Of a stretch of 64,000 bases of DNA, positions 1 to 9,114 are shown in pieces. The notes beneath the pieces are model-generated. The model was not told where the DNA came from, did no database searches, and worked only from the letters and a program-made list of their open reading frames with translations. Position 1 is the stretch's first letter; every line of letters begins with the position of its first letter. The position numbers and the translations under genes were made by a program. The stretch is taken from positions 87,581 through 151,580 of the forward strand of contig JAQWLJ010000064.1 of NCBI GenBank assembly GCA_029247365.1, read 5' to 3'. This stretch comes from Acidimicrobiales bacterium. Its GTDB lineage: Bacteria; Actinomycetota; Acidimicrobiia; Acidimicrobiales; Aldehydirespiratoraceae.

Positions 1-1
1 G

Positions 2-973
2 ATGTACGGCGGCATGACGGCGGAGAACCCAGGGCTGTTCACCGCCGGCGTGATCAGCGCCTTCGACGTCGCACTGTGGGACCTCACCGGTAAATTCTAC
101 GAGGCTCCGATCTACGACCTGCTCGGCGGGAAGTTCCGCGACCGGATCCGGACCTACACCTACATCTATGACCCCGATGCGCTCGAGGCAGGCGACACCG
201 ATGATTTTGCCGACCGGTGGCTGGGCGGTATCGACGGCATTGGGGAGGTGGCGAAGAAACTTGTCGATCACGGCTTCAGCGGTCTCAAGCTCGATCCGGT
301 TGCGTTCCACGGCACCAGCACCCTTCCCTTGACCCCCTACGAGCTCTCGATGGAGCAGTACGACACCGCAGCTCGCACAATCGAGGCAATCCGCAACGCC
401 ATCGGCAACCAGGCCGACATCCTTATCGGCACCCACGGACAGACGACACCATCGTCGGCCCGGCGCCTCGCCAGACTCCTCGAGCCGTACAACCCGCTCT
501 GGCTCGAAGAGCCTTGTCCACCCGAAAACGTCGACGAGATGGCCCGAATAGCCCAGTCGACCACGATTCCGATCGCCACCGGCGAGCGGCTCGCCTTCAA
601 CGACTTCCAACCGCTGTTTGCCGCCGGGGCGTGCCACTTTGCGCAACCCGACCTAGGCGGATGCGGCGGTATCACCGCGGCCCGCGAAATCGCGTCGATG
701 GCCGAGGCCCACTACGTGCTGATGGCGCCCCACGTATGGGGTGGGCCGATCATCACCGCTGCGGCGCTGCAGCTCGACGCCGCCATTCCGAACTTCCTCA
801 TCCAGGAGAGCATCTACAAGTCGAACCTCTTCTTCGACGAGATCATCGAGGAACCGTTCGTGTGGGAAGACGGCGATCTGCTCGTCCCTGATCGTCCCGG
901 CCACGGCATCAACCTGATCGAAGAGAAACTGGTCGAGCACAAGGCACGCCACGGCCTCCGGCGTCGATCCTGA
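2..973 (+). CDS. Enolase-superfamily dehydratase (mandelate racemase/muconate lactonizing type), 5' truncated
   Basis: The gene runs in from the left edge; 323 residues are visible and most of the N-terminal capping domain is missing (family members are usually 370-420 aa). The barrel part is clear: Lys96-Leu-Asp98, the WLEEP strand with Glu169/Glu170, the ATGER strand with Glu195, and MAPH with His244, the usual catalytic-histidine region of the galactonate/gluconate dehydratase branch. The enzyme probably abstracts the alpha proton of a sugar acid and eliminates water. Oddly, the first metal ligand, normally Asp in an Asp-X-His motif, reads Gly143-Thr-His145. It ends 54 bases before mscR on the same strand. 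The substrate is not known. Confidence 0.85.
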   Translation: MYGGMTAENPGLFTAGVISAFDVALWDLTGKFYEAPIYDLLGGKFRDRIRTYTYIYDPDALEAGDTDDFADRWLGGIDGIGEVAKKLVDHGFSGLKLDPVAFHGTSTLPLTPYELSMEQYDTAARTIEAIRNAIGNQADILIGTHGQTTPSSARRLARLLEPYNPLWLEEPCPPENVDEMARIAQSTTIPIATGERLAFNDFQPLFAAGACHFAQPDLGGCGGITAAREIASMAEAHYVLMAPHVWGGPIITAAALQLDAAIPNFLIQESIYKSNLFFDEIIEEPFVWEDGDLLVPDRPGHGINLIEEKLVEHKARHGLRRRS

Positions 974-1015
974 GCTAATCTCCCGTCCGTTCTATACGGC
1001 GAAAGCCACACACCC

Positions 1016-1021
1016 AGGGGG
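1016..1021 (+). promoter_or_regulatory. Ribosome binding site of mscR
   Basis: A purine-rich AGGGGG lies six bases before the ATG at 1028 and fixes the start of the mycothiol-dependent formaldehyde dehydrogenase. A TATAC stretch at 993-997 could be a -10 element for the same gene, but no convincing -35 was seen. Confidence 0.6.
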
Positions 1022-1027
1022 ACTCAC

Positions 1028-2113
1028 ATGCCACAGACCGTGAAGGGCGTCGTCGCCATGGAAAAGGGGGCGCCGGTCACGATCGAGAACGTCATCATCC
1101 CCGACCCGGGCCCTGGCGAGGCTGTTGTGGCCATCCAGGCGTGCGGCGTGTGCCACACCGATCTCCACTACCGCGAGGGTGGCATCAACGACGAGTTCCC
1201 CTTCCTGCTCGGTCACGAGGCCAGCGGTGTGGTCGAGTCCGTCGGTGAAGGGGTCACCGACGTTGCCCCCGGTGACTTCGTCATCCTCAACTGGCGCGCC
1301 GTGTGCGGCAACTGCCGCAGTTGCCTTAAGGGCAAGCCCCACATCTGCTTCTCGACGTTCAACGCTGAACAGAAGATGACCCTCGAAGATGGCACCGAAC
1401 TGTCGCCTGCCCTTGGAATCGGAGCGTTTGCCGAAAAGACCCTTGTCGCGTCGGGTCAATGCACCAAGGTCGACCCTCAGACCCGCCCGGCTGCAGCCGG
1501 ACTTCTTGGCTGTGGCGTCATGGCCGGTATCGGTGCCGCCATCAACACCGGTGGCGTGAGCCGCGGCGACAGCGTTGCCGTATTTGGTTGCGGTGGGGTA
1601 GGCGATGCCGCCATCGCCGGCAGTGCACTCGCCGGTGCATCCACGATCATTGCGGTTGACATCGACGACCAGAAACTCCAGTGGGCGAAGGGCTTCGGTG
1701 CAACCCACACAATCAACTCGGCTAACGAGGACGCAGTCGAGAAGATCCGCGAACTCACCGACGGCAACGGTGTCGACGTGGCGATCGAGGCGATCGGTCT
1801 GCCCGAGGTCTACAAGCAGTGCTTTGAGGCGCGCGACCTCGCCGGCACCGTCGTGTTGGTGGGCGTGCCCCGCCCCGACATGGAGCTAACGTTGCCGTAC
1901 CTCGACGTGTTCGGTCGCGGTGGAGCGCTCAAGTCGAGTTGGTACGGCGACTGCCTTCCAAGCCGCGACTTCCCGATGCTGATCGACCTGTACCAGCAGG
2001 GCCGCCTCGACCTCGACGGGTTCGTCAGCGAGATCATCCCGCTCGACGGCGTGGAAGAGGCCTTCCACAAGATGGAGCGCGGCGACGTGCTGCGCTCCGT
2101 CGTCGAGATCTGA
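1028..2113 (+). CDS. mscR: S-(hydroxymethyl)mycothiol dehydrogenase (mycothiol-dependent formaldehyde dehydrogenase)
   Basis: Zinc-dependent medium-chain dehydrogenase of 361 aa, the length of known MscR proteins. It oxidises the formaldehyde-mycothiol adduct (and can reduce S-nitrosomycothiol) with NAD in the cytoplasm. Catalytic zinc ligands are Cys42, His63/Glu64 and probably Cys162; the structural zinc site is Cys93-Cys96-Cys99-Cys107. The Rossmann motif GCGGVG is at 187-192. Stretches such as [20 protein letters not shown] match my memory of the Amycolatopsis and Mycobacterium enzymes nearly word for word. The next gene is the MBL hydrolase that also follows mscR in mycobacteria (Rv2259-Rv2260), which supports the call and implies mycothiol in this host. 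Confidence 0.95.
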   Translation: MPQTVKGVVAMEKGAPVTIENVIIPDPGPGEAVVAIQACGVCHTDLHYREGGINDEFPFLLGHEASGVVESVGEGVTDVAPGDFVILNWRAVCGNCRSCLKGKPHICFSTFNAEQKMTLEDGTELSPALGIGAFAEKTLVASGQCTKVDPQTRPAAAGLLGCGVMAGIGAAINTGGVSRGDSVAVFGCGGVGDAAIAGSALAGASTIIAVDIDDQKLQWAKGFGATHTINSANEDAVEKIRELTDGNGVDVAIEAIGLPEVYKQCFEARDLAGTVVLVGVPRPDMELTLPYLDVFGRGGALKSSWYGDCLPSRDFPMLIDLYQQGRLDLDGFVSEIIPLDGVEEAFHKMERGDVLRSVVEI

Positions 2114-2137
2114 TCGCAACGCGGAACGGCGACAACA

Positions 2138-2767
2138 ATGACCATCGAACTCGTCACGACCGACGGCATCTTCGCACTCGACGGAGGTGAGTGGGAGGTT
2201 GAGAACAACATCTGGCTGGTCGGTGACGACTGCGAGGTGATGATCTTCGATGCCGCTCACGACCACCAACCGATTGTCGATGCGGTCAACGGCCGCAAGG
2301 TGACAGCGATCGTGCTCACCCACGGCCACAACGACCACATCAATGCAGCCGAAGCACTGCGCAACGCAGTCGACGCACCGATCCTGCTGCACCCCGACGA
2401 CCGGATGCTGTGGGACGTTGTCTACCCCGACTCCGCCCCCGACGGCGATGTCGTGCCCGGCACCACACTCGTCGCAGGCGGACACGAGGTCGGCATCATT
2501 CACACCCCAGGCCACTCACCGGGTTGCTGCTGCTTCCACGATGTCGCCGCCGGTCGTGTGATCTCTGGCGACACCCTCTTCTGTGGGGGTCCAGGGGCCA
2601 CTGGGCGCAGCTACAGCGACGAACCGACCATCCTTTGCTCGATTCGTGACCAGCTCCTCACCCTTCCCGGCAACACGATCGTCCATACGGGCCACGGCGA
2701 CACGACGGTCATCGATGACGAACGCGGGCGAGTCATGGACCGCATCGCCGAGCTAGAAATCGGCTGA
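2138..2767 (+). CDS. MBL-fold metallo-hydrolase linked to mscR (Rv2260-like)
   Basis: Metallo-beta-lactamase-fold hydrolase of 209 aa. The metal-binding signature THGHNDH is at 61-67 (His62, His64, Asp66, His67), followed by a later PGHSPG histidine and a SGDTLF aspartate, so a full dinuclear site is present. It starts 24 bases after mscR on the same strand. In mycobacteria a protein of this type and size follows mscR; a thioester hydrolase acting on S-formylmycothiol is a reasonable proposal for the step after MscR, but that activity is inferred from context. There is no signal peptide. Confidence 0.85.
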   Translation: MTIELVTTDGIFALDGGEWEVENNIWLVGDDCEVMIFDAAHDHQPIVDAVNGRKVTAIVLTHGHNDHINAAEALRNAVDAPILLHPDDRMLWDVVYPDSAPDGDVVPGTTLVAGGHEVGIIHTPGHSPGCCCFHDVAAGRVISGDTLFCGGPGATGRSYSDEPTILCSIRDQLLTLPGNTIVHTGHGDTTVIDDERGRVMDRIAELEIG

Positions 2768-2793
2768 CCGTCCCTCGGCAAAACGGTCGCGCC

Positions 2794-3669
2794 ATGGCCA
2801 ACGGACACTTCGCGCCGAACGCGCCGAGTCACGAGATCGCTGCGTTTCTCCGCTCGAGCGGGTACGCGATCGTCGACGACGCGGCCGATGCCGCCCTGAT
2901 GGATCGACTCGCGGGCGAGGTTGCTCCCTACGTCGACGCCTCTACCCCCGGCCGCGACATCTACGACGGGCAACACACCCGACGCACCGGCGCCCTCATC
3001 GCCCGCTGTGCCGCGGCACGTGAGCTCGTGATGCACCCAGTGGTCACCGGTGTCGTTGGCGACTTCCTGAGCCACGCCACCACCCACCAGCTCCACCTCA
3101 CCCAGCTGATCACCATCGAGCCCGCCGAGACGAAACAGAAGCCGCACCGCGACCAGATGGCGTTCGACCTCTTCCCGTTCACGGCCGGCTACCACGTGCA
3201 GTGCAACGCGATGTGGGCGCTCACCAACTTCACCGCCGAGAACGGCGCGACCCACCTCGCGCCGGGCACGAGCACGATGGACGACACAGCAGCCGAGCAG
3301 ATCGCGGAGATCCAGGCCACGATGCGCTGCGGTTCGGTGCTGTTCTACGACGGCAAGGTGCTCCATGGTGGTGGTGCAAACACGAGCGACCGACCTCGCC
3401 AAGGGGTGAACATCACCTACGCCGTCGGCTGGGTTCGCCAGGAAGAGAACCAGTACCTCGCGTCCCCGCCGGAGATCGCTCGGAGCCTCGACGACGACCT
3501 CCTCAAGATGATGGGTTATCAGCAGGGGGCATTTGCCCTCGGCTACGTCGGGGACCGGACCGATCCGCTGGCCGCCCTGCGGGGATCGAGCGAAAAAGTA
3601 AAGACCGTCGAGAACTTCCGGGAGTCGAACGACTCGTTCGAGACCTTCGTCGACGACCTCGACCGGTGA
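2794..3669 (+). CDS. Phytanoyl-CoA dioxygenase (PhyH) family Fe(II)/2-oxoglutarate oxygenase
   Basis: 291 aa. The iron facial triad is visible as His118-Arg-Asp120 and a distal His191 in VLHGGGANTSDRPR, with Arg200/Arg202 placed to bind 2-oxoglutarate. PhyH enzymes hydroxylate or oxidatively demethylate small molecules and acyl-CoAs. Its stop codon shares one base with the start of the dimethylformamidase-like gene (TGATG), so the two are translationally coupled. Together with mscR upstream, a role in releasing formaldehyde from an N- or O-methyl group is possible. The substrate is unknown. Confidence 0.85.
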   Translation: MANGHFAPNAPSHEIAAFLRSSGYAIVDDAADAALMDRLAGEVAPYVDASTPGRDIYDGQHTRRTGALIARCAAARELVMHPVVTGVVGDFLSHATTHQLHLTQLITIEPAETKQKPHRDQMAFDLFPFTAGYHVQCNAMWALTNFTAENGATHLAPGTSTMDDTAAEQIAEIQATMRCGSVLFYDGKVLHGGGANTSDRPRQGVNITYAVGWVRQEENQYLASPPEIARSLDDDLLKMMGYQQGAFALGYVGDRTDPLAALRGSSEKVKTVENFRESNDSFETFVDDLDR

Positions 3670-5207
3670 TGCACCCGAGCGAACGCCTCTACACCCGTTG
3701 GCCTGCGGTTGAGGGCTACTGCACGCCGCTCAGCGCTGCGGCCGGCAGCCCGATCGAGGTGCGGGCCGCAAGCCGAGCCGAAACGTTCTCTGTCCAAGTC
3801 GCCCGGTGGGCTCTCGAGCCCGAGGTCGTGTGGTCAACGGACGGTCTGCGCGCCGATGACCATCCGATTCCCGAGCGAGCCTGGGAGACGGGATGCGGGT
3901 GGCCGGTCACCGTCGAGATCCCAACCGATGCATCGTGGTCGTCGGGCTTCTACGAGGTCACACTACGCGCTGACGGTATCGACGGGCCGCAGGCCACGAG
4001 CCAAGCCTTCTTCGTGCTGCGACCGACAGCGCCTTGCCATCGTGCCCTCCTGGTACTCGCAACGAACACATACAACGCCTACAACCAGTGGGGCGGTCAG
4101 TGTCTTTACAGCGGCGGCAACACGATGTCGTTCGAGCGGCCGCTCGAACGCGGCTTCATCCGTCGCCCCGTCGACGAGACCGGCTTCGACGGACGGATCG
4201 CGAACATCGAGAATCCGAGCGACCCGACCCATCAGCGAATGATCGACTATCAGGAGCGTTTCGACATCCCCCTGTGGACCGGCTCGAGCAGCTTCTGGAA
4301 CTGGGAACGCCGATTCATCGAGTGGGCCGAACGGGACGGCTTCTCGTTCGACATGGCCATCAACGCCGACGTTGAGAACCCAGCGACGCTCGACGGCTAC
4401 GACGTAGTGCTCTCGGTCGGCCACGACGAGTACTGGTCGCGCCCGATGCGCGACACGATCGATGCCTTCGTCGACCACGGTGGCCGTTGGGCGATCTTCT
4501 CAGGGGACACCTGCTTTTGGCAGGTGCGTCTCGATGATCACCAGATGGTGGCGCACAAGGGTCGAGCCCACCTCGACGATCCGGTACGGGGCACCGACCG
4601 GCACCAGCTGCTCACGAGCTGCTGGTGTGATCCATCGATTGGTCATCCCGAAGCGACGACGACCGGGCTCACCTTCAGCCGCGGCGGCTACCACCGGATT
4701 GGCCAAGCGGTCGACGACGGCACGGGCGCCTACGAAGTTCATCGCCCTGATCATTGGGTGTTCGAGGGAACCGACCTCGGGGCTGGCGATCTCCTGGGCG
4801 CAGGCCACTTCATCGTCGGCTACGAGGTCGATGGCTGCATCCTCGACCCTGAGAGCGACCCGCCCCGGCCGACCGGTGAAGACGGCGCACCGCCATCACT
4901 GGAGATCCTCGCCACCGCACCTGCTCGGCTGATGTCGATCACCGCAATGAGGTGTGAGCCACCACCACTGCTGTGGAACGACACCCGCCCACCCGGAGAG
5001 CTTGAGTCAATGGCCCGCTTGCTGTACGGCGACCTGTCGGCTGAGAACACCGCAAAGCTCGACCTTGGCCACGCAGTCATGGGCATCTTCACTCGCGGAG
5101 ATGGTGAGGTTTTCAACGCCGGCACCACCGACTGGTGCTACGGCCTCGATGCCGACCCCCAGACCCAACGGGTCACAGCCAACGTGCTTCGCCGTTTCGG
5201 CGTCTGA
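3669..5207 (+). CDS. N,N-dimethylformamidase large-subunit-like protein
   Basis: 512 aa, shorter than the roughly 760-aa DMFase large subunit; it matches the catalytic part. Seen: LLVLATNTYNAYNQWGG (about 128-143, with Tyr135/Tyr138), and SVGHDEYW (249-256) with His252 and Glu254. In the Paracoccus enzyme the mononuclear iron is held by two tyrosines and a glutamate that sits in an equivalent His-x-Glu-Tyr-Trp motif. The likely reaction is hydrolysis of an N-alkyl amide. The small alpha subunit (about 130 aa) is not nearby. The ATG at 3669 overlaps the PhyH stop. The open frame extends further upstream, but that part overlaps PhyH and resembles no protein. Confidence 0.8.
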   Translation: MHPSERLYTRWPAVEGYCTPLSAAAGSPIEVRAASRAETFSVQVARWALEPEVVWSTDGLRADDHPIPERAWETGCGWPVTVEIPTDASWSSGFYEVTLRADGIDGPQATSQAFFVLRPTAPCHRALLVLATNTYNAYNQWGGQCLYSGGNTMSFERPLERGFIRRPVDETGFDGRIANIENPSDPTHQRMIDYQERFDIPLWTGSSSFWNWERRFIEWAERDGFSFDMAINADVENPATLDGYDVVLSVGHDEYWSRPMRDTIDAFVDHGGRWAIFSGDTCFWQVRLDDHQMVAHKGRAHLDDPVRGTDRHQLLTSCWCDPSIGHPEATTTGLTFSRGGYHRIGQAVDDGTGAYEVHRPDHWVFEGTDLGAGDLLGAGHFIVGYEVDGCILDPESDPPRPTGEDGAPPSLEILATAPARLMSITAMRCEPPPLLWNDTRPPGELESMARLLYGDLSAENTAKLDLGHAVMGIFTRGDGEVFNAGTTDWCYGLDADPQTQRVTANVLRRFGV

Positions 5208-6650
5208 TCAGATCCTGAACTTCAGGCCGTTCACTCGAACCCGAGTACCGATGAGCTCGGATCGGCACGCTTCGGCGGCCGACACTGCGTCGTCGAGTGC
5301 CGCGACCGCCCGTTCCCTCGAGTCGAGGTCGATGATCGCCACGATGCGCTCGCCAACGACCGTGTAGGTGGCGACACTGCCCTCGCCCGACGGATGCTCA
5401 TCGAGCGCAGCGACGGTGGTCGCTGCGGTGGCGTCATCGACAAGATCACTGACCATCACGCCACTCGGCGGGGCATCGGTCGACCACAGCGCAAGCCCCG
5501 GCTTGGTCAGCAGGCCGCTCACCGCCGTAACCAAACCCATCGAGCCGGGGTCGACACGGAGGCGCTCGATCATCGCAACCGTTGCCTGAAAAACAAAATT
5601 GTTGAACGGACCGCCGGCGAACGCCATACCGCCGGTGATTGTGGCCGATGCCGCAGGATCGAGACCGAGTTCGGCCTGCTGGACGCGAACCGCGGCCGGG
5701 AAACAGGAGTAGAGCTCGACGTGCTCAACCGTCGAAAGCGGACGGCCACTATGCGACGCAGCAGCCTGCCCAAGGACGGCCATCGCCGGCCAGCGATGGA
5801 GGTCGGCGCGTCGCGAAAGGGAGAGGGAATGCGATGATTCCAGTCCGACGTGCGGGAAGACCCGGCGGTCAGGGTCGACCCCACAGCTGTCAGCCAACTC
5901 GGTGGAGGTGATCACGAACGCAGCAGCCTGATCAACCGCCCACTGGCTGTTGTGCCACTTGTTGTACGGAAAAGCGAGCATGCGGTTGGTATCGCTCGGT
6001 TCGCGAATATTTACCGCCGACATCGGGGTGGGGAATGCCGCCTTCGGGTTCGTCTGAGCCACCTCGTTGAAGCCGGCCCAGACGGCAGCAATGTCATCGC
6101 GGTGTCCATCGAGCGACCAGCCATTCGCAGCACGCCGCGCACTGTCGATCAGCGCGTATTGCTGCACGGGCATCACCGCCCGGATCTCGACTTCGGGTCG
6201 CGCAACGATCTCCCCCTTGGGGACCACGAGTTCATCGGGCTCGGCGTGCGGTTGGGGCCGATCGAGCGTTGCGTCGGCACGTCGCGCCAGATCGTCGCGC
6301 CGCTTCGTCTCGGCCCCGGCCACCACGACCGCTCGGGCCTCACCACTTCGGACCGCCTCGATCGCTCGTGAAAGAAGTGTTTGCTGCGGAATGCCCACTT
6401 GATAGGTGACCGCACGGGCGTCGGGCCTGCCAATTGCGGCTGCGATGCGCTGGGCGCCGTCGGCCAGCATCGACAGTCCCTGGGTCACCAACACCAGATC
6501 GACCATCTCCGAAGGCGTGGTGCCCGCACCAGCGTTGGCGATCGCACCGATGGCCGCATCGACGAGGAGTTCCTCACAGCCGACCCCGTCGCCTGGGCCT
6601 TCCGGCCACTGCTCTGCAGTCGCAGCGCCGACAAGGACAGGAATGTTCAC
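5208..6650 (-). CDS. Thiolase-superfamily protein (acetyl-CoA acetyltransferase-like), catalytic Cys absent
   Basis: 480 aa, GTG start, overlapping the flavin-reductase stop by 4 bases (GTGA). The overall pattern follows the 'acetyl-CoA acetyltransferase' paralogues of mycobacteria (VVVAGAE strand, C-terminal VELYSCFPAAV and GGMAFAGGPFNNF loops). The nucleophile segment, normally Asn-x-x-Cys-x-Ser-Gly, reads GIPQQTLLSRA around residue 87, so the N-terminal acyl-accepting cysteine is missing; Cys in ELYSCFP and an Asn-Asn loop remain. Claisen condensation by the usual ping-pong mechanism is therefore doubtful. It may be a non-canonical CoA-ester enzyme or a partner subunit. It ends exactly where the convergent gene ends. 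Confidence 0.75.
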   Translation of the reverse strand: MNIPVLVGAATAEQWPEGPGDGVGCEELLVDAAIGAIANAGAGTTPSEMVDLVLVTQGLSMLADGAQRIAAAIGRPDARAVTYQVGIPQQTLLSRAIEAVRSGEARAVVVAGAETKRRDDLARRADATLDRPQPHAEPDELVVPKGEIVARPEVEIRAVMPVQQYALIDSARRAANGWSLDGHRDDIAAVWAGFNEVAQTNPKAAFPTPMSAVNIREPSDTNRMLAFPYNKWHNSQWAVDQAAAFVITSTELADSCGVDPDRRVFPHVGLESSHSLSLSRRADLHRWPAMAVLGQAAASHSGRPLSTVEHVELYSCFPAAVRVQQAELGLDPAASATITGGMAFAGGPFNNFVFQATVAMIERLRVDPGSMGLVTAVSGLLTKPGLALWSTDAPPSGVMVSDLVDDATAATTVAALDEHPSGEGSVATYTVVGERIVAIIDLDSRERAVAALDDAVSAAEACRSELIGTRVRVNGLKFRI

Positions 6651-7264
6651 GACGGGCGGTCGATTGTGAACAGATCTGTCGCGTTCGAGTACCAGGTGCC
6701 CACGTGCCGACCAACTGCCTTCAGCTCGTCTTGCAGCACGCGCGTGCCGTCAAGCACTCGATCGGCGACATGCATGACGATGATCTCGCCGATTACGAGG
6801 CCATTGCCGCCGTCGGGGTTGCCGACATGAACAATGTCGGTCACCCGGCACTCCATAGTGGCGGTCGCCTCACCGACCCGCATGGGCCGAATCTCCGATG
6901 ACGGCACCTTCGTCAGGCTTGCGTGCTCGAACTCGTCCTCATCGGCCGGTAGGGACGCCGCGGTCTCATTCATCGCCTCGACCGTCTCGGCAGTGACGAT
7001 GTTGATCGTGAACTCGGGCACGTCACAGACGTTGTCGAGGCTGTCCTTGCGAATGCCGGCACCGCCGCCTGGCGAGAACGCCGCATGGATTGGATCGCTG
7101 CCGACCAGGTTGAAGAACGAGTAGGGCGCAAGATTGTCGACCCCGTCGGCGGACTGGGTACCGATCCACCCAATCGGCCGAGGCACCACCAAGCCGGATG
7201 CGAGCTTGTAGGGCTCAACAGGTTGGAGGTCGGCAACGCGGAACGTGGTGTGAGGTTCAACCAT
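6647..7264 (-). CDS. Flavin reductase family protein (FMN-binding split barrel)
   Basis: 205 aa from the ATG at 7264; an upstream in-frame extension adds 17 residues with no family character. The N-terminal pattern YKLASGLVVPRPIGWIGT with APYSFFNLVGSDP is the FMN-binding split-barrel signature of flavin reductase-like proteins that supply reduced FMN to a partner monooxygenase. The longer form (over 200 aa) matches the oxygenase-associated DIM6/NTAB type. It lies 56 bases downstream of a sulfatase and overlaps the thiolase-like gene by 4 bases. No monooxygenase partner is in the window. Confidence 0.85.
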   Translation of the reverse strand: MVEPHTTFRVADLQPVEPYKLASGLVVPRPIGWIGTQSADGVDNLAPYSFFNLVGSDPIHAAFSPGGGAGIRKDSLDNVCDVPEFTINIVTAETVEAMNETAASLPADEDEFEHASLTKVPSSEIRPMRVGEATATMECRVTDIVHVGNPDGGNGLVIGEIIVMHVADRVLDGTRVLQDELKAVGRHVGTWYSNATDLFTIDRPS

Positions 7265-7320
7265 TGGGCGATCTTCGCATGCCTGAGCCTTGGGCTCGCA
7301 GCCCAGCACCGACAACAGTC

Positions 7321-9114
7321 TCAGCGCCGAATCAGGTTCTTGACCACGGTGACCGCGGTCTTCGCCACCGATGGGGTGACCGCTCCGGCGATGCGATCAG
7401 GCCGGACGGCGTAGGGCCAGTCAGCGTTGCGTTGCGGAACCCGCTCCGCTCTCGTCTCCGCGAGCAATGTTTTCATGGCGTCGAAGGTGGCCGCCGCATC
7501 ATCAGATCCGGCCAGGTTGACGGCTTCGATCGGGTCATCGTCGAGGTCGTAGAGCTCCCACTGATCGGGGATCGGCTCGGTCCGGTGCGACGCTCCACCA
7601 GGACCGCGTGCCGACAAGTGCCGGACGTAGGGATCGCTCCACGTCGCTGGGTCATCGAACGTCCGCACGATCTTGCAGAGTGTGCCGTCGTGCTCGGCTA
7701 CGCAGGCCTCGACATTGGTCGCAGCATGGGCCGGGATCCGGATCTGCATCGGGTAGGCCGGCTCGAGGTTGCCCTGCGCTCGGGCCGCCGCGCTTGCAGA
7801 GCCCTCCCCCAGCAAGATGTTGTCGCGGGTCATCAAATAGACGGGCGCAGCAGCGACATCGTCGCCGTCGCTAACCACACCGCTGAGGTCACGCCCCGGC
7901 AGCGGATGGACCTCCGAGTGCGTGTCGCGGAGCTTGGCCTCGGTATGGGCAACGTCGATTCCGGCAAGGCCAAGCATCGTCGGCAACAAATCGATGTGGC
8001 TGGTCGGTGTCGACACCGAACGTGCCTCCGTGGCAGAGGCACCGATGCCGGCGACGGTGAACGGTACTCGGACCGCCTCGTCATAGAGCTGGTACCACTT
8101 CTGGTGAAGCCCGCCGTGCGAGCCGAGCATGTCCCCGTGATCGGCACTGAAAACGAGTAGCGCGTTGTTGGCGTTGTCGGTGACCGCTTGCCGCACCCGA
8201 TCGATCGGGCCATCGACGTCGTGATGGAAGCGGTAGTACAGCTCTCGGTACTCGTCGCGGTTGTCCGTGTAGGTCTTCTCGACGGCACGGCCGAAGGCGT
8301 AACCCGAGTAGTACGCATCGCGGTAGGCGCTGTGCAGCGCTGGCTTGGTTGCGAGGTCCTCGTCGTCGGTCGGCGACGGCGGGATGGCGGGCGGGGGCGC
8401 GACCGAGGGCGGGAAAGGCTTCCCGCCGCGAAGGAAGAGCGGTGCCAAAACGATGTCGTGCGGGTTGACGAAGCAGCAGATGAGGAGGAACGGCCTCTGT
8501 GCATCAGTATCACCAGCCGCGCGACGGCGATAGCGATCCTCGAGCCACGTGACCACGCGGTCTGCGATCAGCGGATCGCGGATGTAGCCCGAGTTGGCGA
8601 CGGCGCCACCATGGGGCTCGGGGCCCACCCAGCCCGAGAAACCGAAAGGCTCGAGCGGATCGGCATCGAGGTACGCCTGCACGTTGTCAGCGAGGACGCG
8701 TCCGCCACTCGTGTTGGTCGGCAGCGGCCGGCCGTTGCGCATGAGGTCGGCGTGGGTGACGTGCCACTTGCCGTCGTAGTGCGTGTCGTAGCCGGCGGCT
8801 CGGAACCAGTTGCCCACGGTGGGCACCTCGCCCTCGCGTAACCAACGCATCTGGACATCGGCGGCGCCCTTTCCGAGTCCGTCAGTTTGGGTCACCCCAT
8901 GCAGATCGGGGTACTGGCCGGTCAGCAGCGACGGTCGGCTCGGCACGCACGCTGTCGCTGCCACGTAGTGGCGGCCAAAATCCACGCCGTGGTCGGTGAA
9001 CCACTTGCGGCCAGGAAGGTTGGTGCTGCGCCATGCCGTGATCTCATCGTTTTCGTAGCTGGGCGCGGCCCGTTCCTCGTCGGTGAGGATCATGATCAGA
9101 TCTGGTTGACTCAC
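7321..9114 (-). CDS. Type I sulfatase (arylsulfatase/alkaline-phosphatase superfamily)
   Basis: 597 aa, GTG start overlapping the upstream SRPBCC stop by 4 bases. The N terminus (MILTDEE, then the active-site motif Cys56-Val-Pro-Ser-Arg60 followed by PSLLTGQYPDLHG) is the Cys-type formylglycine signature C-x-P-S-R; Cys56 would be oxidised to formylglycine by a generating enzyme that is not in this window. A later FSADHGDMLGSHGG block supplies further metal ligands. No signal peptide is visible, so it should act in the cytoplasm on an imported or intracellular sulfate ester. The substrate is unknown. The gene sits in the same run as the GrdB-like gene. Confidence 0.9.
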   Translation of the reverse strand: MSQPDLIMILTDEERAAPSYENDEITAWRSTNLPGRKWFTDHGVDFGRHYVAATACVPSRPSLLTGQYPDLHGVTQTDGLGKGAADVQMRWLREGEVPTVGNWFRAAGYDTHYDGKWHVTHADLMRNGRPLPTNTSGGRVLADNVQAYLDADPLEPFGFSGWVGPEPHGGAVANSGYIRDPLIADRVVTWLEDRYRRRAAGDTDAQRPFLLICCFVNPHDIVLAPLFLRGGKPFPPSVAPPPAIPPSPTDDEDLATKPALHSAYRDAYYSGYAFGRAVEKTYTDNRDEYRELYYRFHHDVDGPIDRVRQAVTDNANNALLVFSADHGDMLGSHGGLHQKWYQLYDEAVRVPFTVAGIGASATEARSVSTPTSHIDLLPTMLGLAGIDVAHTEAKLRDTHSEVHPLPGRDLSGVVSDGDDVAAAPVYLMTRDNILLGEGSASAAARAQGNLEPAYPMQIRIPAHAATNVEACVAEHDGTLCKIVRTFDDPATWSDPYVRHLSARGPGGASHRTEPIPDQWELYDLDDDPIEAVNLAGSDDAAATFDAMKTLLAETRAERVPQRNADWPYAVRPDRIAGAVTPSVAKTAVTVVKNLIRR

